From contig NC_080682.1 in NCBI RefSeq assembly GCF_030445035.2, positions 36,438,770 to 36,502,769 of the forward strand: 64,000 bases of DNA, read 5' to 3'. The notes beneath the pieces are model-generated. The model did no database searches and was not told where the DNA came from. It saw only the letters and a program-made list of their open reading frames with translations. Numbering within the stretch: the first letter of the stretch is position 1; the number at the start of each line of letters is the position of its first letter. This document shows positions 12,861-22,429 of this stretch, one piece after another. The translations under genes and the position numbers were made by a program. Source of the DNA: Dasypus novemcinctus (taxonomy: Eukaryota; Chordata; Mammalia; Cingulata; Dasypodidae).

Positions 12861-14195
12861 AAAAATAAGTAAGAGTTATAATGCCTTGTGACTCAGTATT
12901 CAGTTTTGCAATACTTGGCCTTTCTTCTCTCTTAAGTTCTCTATTTTTCAGAATCCTACTAAGCATAAGAGAAAAGAAAAGAAGCTACATATATGAGTTA
13001 AGAATACTTGCCAGAAATATGGGTCATTGACACCACGTCTCCTTTCTTGTACAGAATATAACAGGTGATAACGAGACTTCAGTCTATGCCAGGCATCATT
13101 CCAAGCCGGTTACGAGCATTAGCTCCTATAACTGCACAACACAACTTTGTTTTAGGTACTTTATCACCCCTCTGTACAAATGTGAAAACTGAGATATAAG
13201 AAGTTTGAGAAACTTACCCAATTCTACATAATTAATAAATAGTAGAGTCAGACCTAGGAGGCACTTTTTATTGTACTCCAAAGCTCTTGCTTTTAAGCAT
13301 TATTCATGTTGTTAATCTTAGAGAGCAGTTTATCTGGCTTACATGCTCAATCTTCAGGGCATCAGTGGTAGAATAACAGTTTTCACTGGCCTATGTTTTT
13401 TTATATATATAACATATTGTACAGTTAATTTTAGTATTGTTTTACAGGCTTTGACTAGCTCGGGCACCCATACTCCCATGATAGCATATTTTAAGTGCCT
13501 TAAATCCCAGACTAAAAGATCACTTCCAAACCACACCATAAAGCTTGACAACCCAGCTCAGCAATCTCTCTCACCATCTTGATCACAGAAGTCAAAACCA
13601 CAAGAGAGAACATGATGAATTATTTTTGCTGTTATCTTGGCTGAAGCTGCTAATTCTAATCCTCTGGGTACTGAAAGTTAAGCGTCCTGAATTTCTTATA
13701 GTTGAGAAATAACTGTTGAAATATTTCCCTGTAACCATGCATGAAAATATTAGTATGTATAGACTCTGGAATTTATGGAGATTGAAGACCAAATCGGCAT
13801 AACCAACCACACATTACAGATGCTGCTTGTTTCTAAGATTCCAATCATTTGGATCCAGACACTGAAGGACAAAAGGAACTACCTCTAGATTCAGTATGGG
13901 CTTAGCACTGGCTTAATAAGAAAAGGCTTAAAACAGATTTCAGAGATGTGATCAATCAGAGAAAATTTCTACAGTTGCTGAGTTCATAAAAGCCTCAGTT
14001 CTTCTTCTTTAATGTAAGTTGCTATTGGAGATTTTTAAATCAAGTTAGAATTCTGATCAAGTGATTGTTAGAATACCATCCACCTGGTCATCAAGAAAAC
14101 AAGAATGAGCAAGTATGTAGGGATAGGTCTTATGAAGAGATGCCTGCAATTGTTTAGGTTTACCCACACCATAAATTTCTATTGAATTTAATTCT
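12861..14195. other. Intergenic, includes MIR at 13080-13300
   Basis: No gene seen. At 13080-13300 a reverse MIR copy is recognisable: 'tatgccaggcatcattcc', 'acaaatgtgaaaactgagat', 'gagaaacttacccaattc', 'agagtcagacctagg'. The rest is unassigned moderately AT-rich sequence with only short open frames. Confidence 0.5.
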
Positions 14196-14400
14196 TTTTT
14201 TTATTGACTTTGTAATAATATTACATTAAAAATATATATATGAGGTCCCATTCAACCCCACCCCCCCACCCCACTTCTCCCCCCCCCCCCCAGCAACACT
14301 CGTTCCCATCATCATGACACATCCATTGCATTTGGTAAGTACATCTTTGGGCACCTCTGCACCTCATGGTCAATTTGGAAGTTTTCTGATTAAGAAACTA
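14196..14400 (-). mobile_element. L1 3' tail, minus strand, 5' truncated
   Basis: 'attacattaaaaatatatat' then 'gaggtcccattcaacccc', runs of C, and 'cccatcatcatgacacatcc', 'attgcatttggtaagtac'. This is the mirror image of the plus-strand tail at positions 1-110. Only about 200 bp is present, typical of a severely 5'-truncated L1. Confidence 0.75.
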
Positions 14401-15041
14401 ATTATCTGAGTAGGGGTGAATGTGTAGTTAAGCCTTTAGAGCAAAACTAAACTCAGTCCAATAACTCAGAATTATTTAAGAAGCATCCCTTATTAATCTT
14501 TTTCAAGTCAGTAACTGAGGAAAAGAAATACTCCCCACAAAAATAATGTTTTGTTTTGTTTTCTAATTTCAGTTCAAGCTTATGGACCCCTTATTAAGAA
14601 CCCCTGACTTAAGTAAAAAAATAGGTAAAGTTGCAAAGCAGCAAAAACGATGCATCAATGATTGCTGCAAATATGATCCCTTGTTGTGGAATGAACATGT
14701 TACTTCTCCAAATGCATTCCGAGAGAAGTAGGCGCAAACTTATTGTATTTTCACTCAAGTTGACACTAAGGTTCAGTTTATAGGTAGATTATATTTAGAC
14801 ATGTTTAATTATGAATAATAGATGAAACAACCAATCTACTTAGAAAAGCAGTCATTGAGATATTGCGGACCCAGATCATTGATAAAAAAATAAAACCTTT
14901 TAAAATTATTTTACTGATAATAAAGGTAATATATTTTCTTTTTAGTAAACTCAGATCAAAAAGCCTATGAAAGAGAAGTTCAAAAAAATTGATGCTTATG
15001 CCCAATTCAGACGTGTAATTCACTTAGTGTACTTTTTAAAA

Positions 15042-15450
15042 AAATTATTTATTTATTTATTTCTCTCCCCTTCCCCGCCCTGTCTCCCCTACCCAGTTGT
15101 CTGCTCTCTATGTCCATTTGCTGTGTGTTCTTCTGTGTCCGCTTGTATTCTCGTCAGCGGAACCGGGAATCTGTGTCTTTTTGTTGTGTCATCTTGCTGT
15201 GTCTGATCTCCATGCGTGCAGCACCATTCCTGGGCAGTTTGCACTTTTTTCACACTGGGTGGCTCTCCTTATGGGGCACACTCCTTGCATGTGGGGCTCC
15301 CCTACGTGTGGCAGGGCACTCCTTATGCCCATCAGCACTGCATGTGGACCAGCTCATCACACGGGTCAGGAGGCCCTGGGTTTGAACCCTGGAGCTCCCA
15401 TGTGGTAGGTGGATGCACTAACCATTAAACCAAATCCACTTCCCTGTTAA
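15042..15450 (-). mobile_element. tRNA-derived SINE, DAS-like
   Basis: Read on the minus strand the element opens with a tRNA-like head. A degenerate A box lies at 15422-15432 (TGGTTTAATGG) and a perfect B box at 15378-15388 (GGTTCAAACCC), the internal RNA polymerase III promoter. The body follows and it ends in a T/A-rich tail. Near-identical flanks, 'tgtactttttaaa' at 15029-15041 and 'tgtatttttaaa' at 15451-15462, look like the TSD. The head resembles DAS-SINEs of armadillo from memory. Four overlapping open frames inside it are not genes. Confidence 0.75.
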
Positions 15451-15462
15451 TGTATTTTTAAA

Positions 15463-16896
15463 GTTATTTTTCCAAGTGTATACATCATTTTAGACAATTG
15501 AGTTCCTAATATATATGACATTTTGAATTTGCATTTCCCATTCAGTATTTTACTTAAAATACCTTTCCAAATCAGTAAATCTTCTTACAAATCACTTTAA
15601 TGTCTACCTGATACTTCATAATTATACCTGATAGTTAATTTAACTGTTCCATTTATCTATGTATTGGGGTAGTTTTTTTTTTTTAAGTTTTTACTATTAG
15701 AAAAATGTTATGAAATATAATCTGTACATATAAATGGTGTCCATAGTTTTATCTAGAGTAGATTTCTAAGAGTAAAGAGTAGTAGATGAAGGGATATGAT
15801 CAATTTAAAGCCCTTATTACATATATTTCAAGAATATTTTATACCAATGCATACTCACCAGAATGTGTAATATGATTCTCCTTAGTCTTTGCAAGTTTTC
15901 CAGTTAAAATATTTCCCTATTTATGTTGCATTTCTTTAACTTTTAAAATAAAAAATGTTCTTTTAGATATCTTGCAGTTTTATATGAAATTTACCTTTGC
16001 ATTATTTTGACCTTTTTATAATATTGTGAATAGACTTTTTTCTTTATTTGTAGCTACTATTTTATTTCTATAATAATACATGTCTGCTATATTGGCAAAT
16101 ATGTTTTGAGTGTGTTCCATGTATTTGTGTATTTGACTCCATTAGCTTTGTCCTATATTTTATACCACTACATTTTCACTAAACATACCCTTTTCAATCA
16201 GAGACCAGATATGTATTTATCCTTTGCTTGGTTTTGAACAGGTTTATGCTTTATTATAAGCTTTCATGCATACAATTCTTTGTTTTCTTGCTTACTTTGT
16301 CTGGAAAAATCACTTACAGAAATGTCTTTTGTTGCCCCCACTAAACTTTTAATTCCCCTCTGAATATGGCAGTAATTCCTCAAATTTTAAACTTTAAAAT
16401 TTCAAAAAACTAAGAACTAATGGATTATATCAAGCTCTGATGTATCCTTTAAAGAATATTCTTCTTCTAGGGGGTTCATTAAACGATTTATGATATTCTC
16501 ATGCAATTTTGCTTGGATATAGCATAAGTTCACAAATCTAAATGCCTGGGTATATCTTACTACAGCCTCACATTCACTGAGTTCAGATGATTTCGAAATG
16601 TGACTAAATTCTCCCTAATTTCAAATAGAATTTATATGAAATAATATTTATATTTATAAAATAGAATTTATATGAATTTATATTGAAATAAGTTAAAAAA
16701 ATATAACAAACTGCATTTTAGCATCACCAGCATGACTGAATAGTGAAGAGCTACAGGGCAGTACATGCTTATAAACTCAAGCCTTTGTTCTATCTTACAG
16801 TACCTATTTTATTCCAATATATCTATGGGAAAAATACTATTTTGGGGGAAAGCTGTCTGGCATGTCAAGAGTCATGATACCATGAATGTTTGTGAG
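15463..16896. other. Intergenic, old L1 fragment at 15463-16110
   Basis: The first 650 bp read as a reverse L1M-type 3' end ('gaatttgcatttcccattc', 'accaatgcatactcacc', 'ttgcatttctttaac'). From 16110 to 16896 I see nothing assignable beyond AT-rich sequence and a local direct repeat of 'tagaatttatatgaa' at 16625-16676. No gene. Confidence 0.4.
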
Positions 16897-16902
16897 TGTT
16901 TA

Positions 16903-17346
16903 TGTTATAAACCGAGGCACAGTGGCCTCACAAGGAGAGATGTGCTGTCTCCATGCTAGTGCTGTCTCCATGGTTATGCTTGCAACCTAAGGAATGCGGT
17001 AATTAAGAGTTCCCAGCAAATGGGATGAAGCTGTTAAAGGCTGAAAGAAAAGATAAGCACATACCTTTTGTAGTGAATAGAACACTTAGACTTTGTACCT
17101 CGAGATAAGATTTTTAAAAATTCCTTAGACTATGGGTAATGCTGCGTGATGTCTCTTAGGCTACGTGTTCCTGCTTTTGTCACCTAGGCTGAGTGTTCCT
17201 GCTTGTTGTATAGAGCCCCTTGTAAACAACAAAGTTGTCTGCGGAGTTATTACTCGCAGACCCCTTGATCCCAGCTCTCTCGCTCATTCCTTCCCACTTT
17301 TCTCTTTCTTTCATTCCCGATACCCTTCGGGTCCAAATCTCCAACA
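16903..17346 (+). mobile_element. Solo ERV LTR, class II-like, with 6-bp TSD
   Basis: A 444-bp segment bounded by TGTT...AACA ('TGTTATAAACCGAGG' to 'ATCTCCAACA') is flanked on both sides by the exact hexamer 'tgttta' (16897-16902 and 17347-17352). TG...CA ends with a 6-bp duplication are the hallmark of a solo LTR. Six bases is typical of ERVK/betaretrovirus-like elements. It is more GC-rich than its surroundings and carries 'tcattcccgatacccttcg' near the 3' end. No internal or coding sequence remains. It sits about 200 bp upstream of an OR pseudogene. Confidence 0.8.
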
Positions 17347-17553
17347 TGTTTAGAAAAGGGTTACATGTTCAATATGAAACTAATAATAAAGCCCAACCTT
17401 AAATCTGGGATTTATCATCTTGGGATTTCCATTAATTTTACAGGAAACAAATAACCCTGACAAATATTATTTTTAATCAAATTTTATCTATAACTTTTGC
17501 AACATGTGCACTCTTTGCAAATATATCAATTATCTGATTTCCAAACTAGATTC

Positions 17554-18143
17554 ATGGAAGAGTGAACAATGTGACAGAATTCTGCCTACTTGGCCTGGTG
17601 CAGAACATAGATGTGCAGAAACTTTTTTTAATTGTGTTTACACTCATCTACTTTCTTACTCTGGCGGGCAACCTCCTTATTGTAGTAACCGTCATCATCA
17701 CTCCAGGCTTGGGGTCACCCATGTATTATTTTTTTCCTTTTTATCCTTTCTACATGGATCCTTTTCTTCTACCATGACCCCCAAAAAGATATTTGACTCA
17801 CACAATGAGAAGAAAACTTTCTCCTTCAATGGGTTTATGATTTGGCTCTTTGCAGAGCATTTCCTTGAAGAAGTAGAGATCGTCTTGCTTATGGTAATGG
17901 CCTATGACCACTACATGGCCATCTGCAGGCCCCTGCATTACATGATCATCATGAAATGGAGGGTGTGTGTCCTCCTGGTGGTCATGTCCTGGGCTGAGTG
18001 ATTTCTTCATGCCTTGATTCAAAAACTTTTTTTGCTGTGGTTGCCCTTCTATCACCCCAATATCATTGATTCAAATCTTTTTTTTGCTGTGGTTGCCCTT
18101 CTGTCATCCCAATATCATTGATTATTTTGCCTGTGAGCTTTAG
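17554..18143 (+). pseudogene. OR4-like olfactory receptor pseudogene, truncated
   Basis: The only plus-strand OR here. The start ATG at 17554 is out of frame with NNVTEFCLLGLVQN. A second shift near 17740 separates GSPMYYFF from LSFLHGSFSSTMTPKK. A stop at 17999-18001 interrupts VVMSWAE/FLHALIQ. DRY has become DHY in VMAYDHYMAICRPLHY. A 52-bp tandem duplication (18016-18119) repeats the WLPF..PNIID segment and shifts the frame. Similarity ends after PFCHPNIIDYFACEL at about 18143, where MaLR-type internal sequence begins. TM5 to TM7 are absent, so it cannot encode a receptor. Confidence 0.92.
18016..18119 (+). repeat. 52-bp tandem duplication inside OR pseudogene
   Basis: Unit 1 is 18016-18067 and unit 2 is 18068-18119. 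Both begin 'gattcaaa' and end 'caatatcatt', with 'gctgtggttgcccttct' in the middle. They differ at only a few bases. Because 52 is not a multiple of three, the duplication shifts the OR frame. Unit 2 keeps the family cysteine (PFC) that unit 1 has as tyrosine (PFY). Confidence 0.95.
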
Positions 18144-18581
18144 TTTCTGTTTTCTTTGTGCCTGGCAGCTCAGTCTTCAGTATATCTCTCCATCAGCATT
18201 TTCCTATAAACTTCGAGCAGAAACTAAGCCACATTCTCTGAGCTTACTTTGGAAATTTCCTCAATTAAATGCCCAGGCTCACTATTTTCAAATTCTTCCT
18301 TCCCTAAAACATCAGGATTTAATTTTAATACGTTCTGGGTAATTTAAAAACATAAATCACCTTTCCTCCAATTTCCAATAATAGTTTCATCATTTATTCT
18401 AAGGCATCATAAAAAGTCTCTTTAGCATTCAAATTGCTATCAACAATCTCTTCAAAGTGATCTAGGTCTTTCTATCAAGCATCTCATAATTCCTCCAAAA
18501 AATACCCTTTTCCCATTTATAAAACCTTTCCAGCATTTCAATAATTGCAAAAGCACTTCCCCACTCCTTGGTACCAAATTC
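18144..18581 (-). mobile_element. MaLR-like internal sequence, partial
   Basis: Minus-strand internal region directly after the LTR at 18582-19076. The junction reads 'AATACA' then 'GAATTTGGTACCAAGGAGTG', the text that follows the 5' LTR of THE1/MST-type ERVL-MaLR elements. At its other end 'tttctgttttctttgtgcct' also occurs at 63956, near the right window edge, in a second copy. No open frame is present; MaLR elements are non-autonomous. The element is cut at the OR pseudogene border and its other LTR is missing. Confidence 0.75.
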
Positions 18582-19076
18582 TGTATTAGTCATCCAAAGG
18601 GATGCTAATGCAAAATACTAGGAATTGTTTGATTTTTATAAATGGTATTTATTTGGGGTAGGAGCTTACAGAAACTAAGCCTTAAAGCATAAGTACTTTC
18701 CTCACCAAAGCCTATTTTCATGTGTTGGGGCAAGATGGTTGCTGACGTCTGTGAGGGTTCAGGCTTTCTTGGTTCCTCTCTTCCAGGATCTTGCTTCTCA
18801 TTGGGTTCAGGGTTCCTCTCTTCCTGGGGCTTCTTCTTTTTCCTCTGTGTACCTACTTCCTGGGGCTCCAGCTTAAGGCTTTGGCATCAAACTCCAACAT
18901 CAAAACTCCAACATCAAAAACCCTCAATGCTGTCATTGCCATGCCTTTTGCCAAAGACCTAATGACATGGTCCAATCAAAGCCCTAATCATAACTTAATC
19001 ATGCCCAGATACAGACCAGATTAAACATATAATCCAATATCTACTTTTGGAATTCATAAACTTATCAACTGCTACA
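18582..19076 (-). mobile_element. MaLR-like LTR (5' LTR of partial element)
   Basis: Reverse-oriented LTR with ends 'TGTAGC' (minus strand, at 19076) and 'GACTAATACA' (at 18582). It aligns by eye with the LTRs at 28282, 41990 and 62377: shared text 'ttagtca.ccaaagg', 'gatttttataaa', 'tatttattt' and 'gcaagatggttgc'. Because internal sequence follows on its 3' side, it is the 5' LTR of a minus-strand insertion. Confidence 0.85.
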
Positions 19077-19766
19077 CCCCCTTTCTATTCTTACTGCTTT
19101 CTCTCCCAGGGCAGAATGTGATACCCTGTGTGATCATATCCCTCCTCACCTCTCCTGGTCAGGTTGATTTCCCTTCTGAAAATTCAGATGGGACCCTGGT
19201 ATCTGAACTCACCACAGAAAAATGACTCTCAACCCTCTTCCAGACTTACTCCTCCTCCCAGGGGATCCTAAATAGGTCCTTGGAAGGTTAAGTTCTTCCT
19301 ACTGCCTGACTCCCTTAGGATAGTTGGGGCTTTGATAATTTTCAGCAACAGACCTGTGAAATTGCTTAACTCCACCCACTCTAAGCCCAAGTCCCCCTGT
19401 CCCAGGTCAGCTAGGTAAATAAGGCTGCCTAAGCAGATTTGCCTCTCCTATCTTTCCGGGGTCACCTTTTGCCAGATGATATGCTATCTAAATTTCAAAT
19501 GGGTTCCAGGTAACCAAATCCACAGAAAGGAAACCCCTATTCACCCTTTGCCAGAACTCTCTTATTCCCAGAAAACCTTCCCTCCTGCTCATTGGCTGGT
19601 GGGAGTCAAGGGGTTCCCAGTGACTTTTTGCATTGACGATAGGGCTGAACAACCTACCAGCTCCAGGGCGAGAAACTCACAGTTTTCATTTGGGCATCTC
19701 TTTCTTCTGTCTGTCCAGATAGATGCCCTGAAGCCTCCTGCTCTGTGCACTCCCAAAACAGCTCAC
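19077..19766. other. Unassigned, relatively GC-rich sequence
   Basis: Lies between the MaLR-like LTR and the solo LTR at 19767. It would have been continuous with 20249 onward before that LTR inserted. It is richer in C than the surroundings, with pyrimidine-rich stretches ('ctcctcacctctcctgg', 'ccaagtccccctgtccc'). It may be remnant retroviral internal or LTR sequence, but I cannot match it to a family. The open frames over 19476-20018 span the LTR border and are not credible genes. Confidence 0.35.
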
Positions 19767-20242
19767 TGTGAATGCCCCGGCCAGCGGGGCAGTAAACGGG
19801 GGCCCGTGGTTGCGTGGATGGGAATGGTGAGACAGGAGACGCGAGGAATGACAGCGAGACAGGGTGAGGATCAAGCTGCAAATTTTATTGAGGGGAACAA
19901 AGCATATATACTCTTGGGAAGGGGAGGGGTAATAGGCGGGGGTGGAAGTTAGGGATTGGTTATGGTTGCTACTGACGTGTAGGGTGTGTTTCAGTTTCCC
20001 CGCCTTGCGCCTGCGCACTGCCTTATCAGTCTGGGCAGTGGCGGGAAAACGGAGAACAAAGGCCTGAAAGGGAAGGAGAATAAGGAAGTGACAGGGCAGA
20101 TGGATTCTGCCATGTTGTGGGACCTGGCATATTGTGAGGAGCTAATTATAGTTTGCTCAAATGAGAGGGTTGGCTCTTCTCTGGCAGCTGTGCTACTGAC
20201 TCTCGCTGAGGTCGGCATACATTCTTTTTATCGCTCCCAACA
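19767..20242 (-). mobile_element. Solo ERV LTR with exact 6-bp TSD
   Basis: Boundaries TGTGAATGCC...CCCAACA on the plus strand are flanked by the identical hexamer 'gctcac' (19761-19766 and 20243-20248). The minus strand is the transcribed orientation: a TATATATGC box near 19900-19908 is followed by CAATAAAATTTG near 19876-19886. That is a compact promoter and poly(A)-signal layout. At 476 bp with TG/CA ends and a 6-bp TSD it is a solo LTR of a class II-like endogenous retrovirus. No coding sequence remains. Confidence 0.82.
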
Positions 20243-20332
20243 GCTCACTCTGGCAGGGTCTTGCTCCTTCTCATCTGTTTTTTGCAAGAGACATGGTGAG
20301 TGCCCACTTAAACCAATGCCATCTTGTCACAA

Positions 20333-20888
20333 ATTTTTAACATACATGTCCAGATAGGCAAGTTTCAGCAAAGGTAGGAAGTCAAAGAAATTGTGGGGAC
20401 ACAGAAGAGTAATCTCAATTCTAGGATATGTTGTACTAAAGAATGGATACAAGATCCTTTCAGAGCCAGGTCATAAACATAATTCAAATACACCACTTCA
20501 GAAGGTCATTACCACAGTGTCTTCCTAATGCCCACATAATGATCAAAGGACATGAGACGAACACAGAGATCTCCATGCTACCAAAGTAATGGGTTGCAAG
20601 GACCTGAGTCAAGTTCTCATTATAGGAAATGGTATTCTTCTAGCAAGGACCTCCATAATCAGCCTAGGGACCATATCCTAGAGAAGATGCATCATCAAAG
20701 ACAGGTAGAATAGAAAAAAAGCACATGAGATATATCCACTGGTCCAGCTTGTCTTAACTATCACCAAAATGAGACATTTCCCTAATAGTGTTACAAGGTA
20801 AAATATCAAGAAATTGCAGATATGCTTTCTGTTTCCCAGAATTCTATGCCATCCCAAGCAGAATGAATTCATCCACACTCTTTTTCAT
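20333..20888 (-). pseudogene. OR4-like olfactory receptor pseudogene, truncated
   Basis: The ATG at 20888 gives MKKSVDEFILLGMA followed at once by a stop. A shifted frame continues RILGNRKHICNFLIFYLVTL and LGKCLILVIVKTSWTSG, the TM1 region, then FFLFYLSLMMHLL of TM2. Further shifted pieces include NLTQVLATHYFGSMEI and MSFDHYVGIRK, where DRY is DHY. The last recognisable piece is NFFDFLPLLKLAYLDMYV near 20335-20395, just before TM5. Similarity stops there, so TM5 to TM7 are missing. It points toward the plus-strand pseudogene at 17554, which is cut at nearly the same receptor position. Confidence 0.88.
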
Positions 20889-22429
20889 TGCCTTAGCAGT
20901 AGCTATGGGTAGAATTTAATTGAAAAAAAAAAGCTTAATTCTCAGGAAGAAGAAAACAAGTGAGAATTTAGGAAGATCAGTGGCCTAAACACTGAATTCC
21001 TTTGTTCTCCTCCATGCTTTGTTACATAAAACTGACTTTGATGCATAGCAGAATTCCATATGTATCCTTATAAATTACATATGCCCTTGCCTCTGCAAGA
21101 CCGATCTATTGATTCAGGAACTCACTGTATTGGAACAAAAATTTACATTTTCAAACAAAAGATAGTGTCTTTCAGAAATTTTTCCTACCAAAATTGATAA
21201 ATTCAGAGCTTGTTTTTCCTTGAGCAACTGATTAAATTGCTTTGAAGAGGTATATACTAACAATTTTATTGGGAGTTTTTGCTAGAATTTTGTTAAGTGA
21301 TGATACCCATACCTACACACACTCTGGCAAATATTATCAAGTAGCTTTCCAATTTGTTTTTTCTGTATTTATTAGAATTATTTCAATTATAGAATGAATA
21401 TATTCCCATATTAAACATCCATAGTTTATAGTGGGTGATACATAAAAATGTCTTTTCAAAATTTATTTCCAAATCCCCCTCTCCAGAGGTAACTGTTAAT
21501 TTCTTACATAATATTACAGATTTTTCAGGCTTCTCCATTTGTATAATATTTGTTTACATATCTCTTTCTATGTATAAATGGTATCATTATTCTTAATGTT
21601 TCTAAAAATATAGGAATATGGTAGAGTTTTCTAAGGAAAAACATATTTGGAATATTCTCTGCTTCATTAGTAAAATAAAACCATGATATACATTTATTTT
21701 ATTCCTGGTGATAGTACACTGTTTCTTCATATTTTTCTTCTTATATTTTATTTATCTTAATTATATATAATATTTAAAAGTCAGTTTTTTTTGTATCTTT
21801 AAGTTTTGAAATTCTCCCTGTTTCTTTTTATAGTTTAGATTATTACTTATATTAATTAAGGCAATGTGCTTACTTTCCATATGCATTTTAGTATTGATCT
21901 CAAATGATCTGAATTTTATTTTCATATGAGTTTGGGATACTTGTCCTTTTTTTCACAAATCAGAAACCCATCAATGAATCAATAACACCATCAAATATGT
22001 TAGTAAGAACATATTCAAATCTGCTGTTGCTGAAGAGAAAGATGTCCTCAACTTCTTTACAATTGAATGCAAGAGATAACATACTTCAAGATAAGTTCAT
22101 TAAGTACACAAGAAACATACACAATTGTATGACTTAGTATCACATAAATTGTGATTTAAAAAGTTGAGAGATTCCTACATAATTAATTATTTGATCACTG
22201 AGGTTTCAAAATGAGAAAGAAGTGAAGTTATGCTTTTAACTGTGAAAACCTGAAGTTTCCAAGTCTGTTTGATGGAACTTGGGTTTTCAATAAGCTCATA
22301 ATGGGTTTCTCTGTTGTGAGTATTTTAAAAATAGCGACATAATTATTCATTTATTTAATAAAACTGCATAATAACAATAATACTGCAAAATTTTTCAAGT
22401 CAAACTGCAATAATATTTCTCAATAAGTA
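20889..22429. other. Intergenic, AT-rich, possible old L1 piece
   Basis: No gene recognised. The part at about 21310-21600 ('cacactctggcaaatat', 'ctccagaggtaactgttaat', 'gtataatatttgtttacat') resembles an ancient reverse L1 3' end but is weak. The rest is unassigned AT-rich sequence. Confidence 0.35.

Noticed and set aside
15097-15428. Four overlapping plus-strand open frames of 70-103 codons
   Set aside because: They lie entirely within a minus-strand tRNA-derived SINE with recognisable A and B boxes and flanking TSD-like sequence.
15378-15432. Possible tRNA gene
   Set aside because: The A and B boxes belong to a SINE head. The segment is joined to a SINE body and tail, and lacks a foldable full cloverleaf with a proper acceptor stem.
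19476-20357. Open frames of up to 158 codons (plus) and 110 codons (minus)
   Set aside because: They cross the borders of a solo LTR with a perfect TSD, overlap each other on both strands and show no domain.
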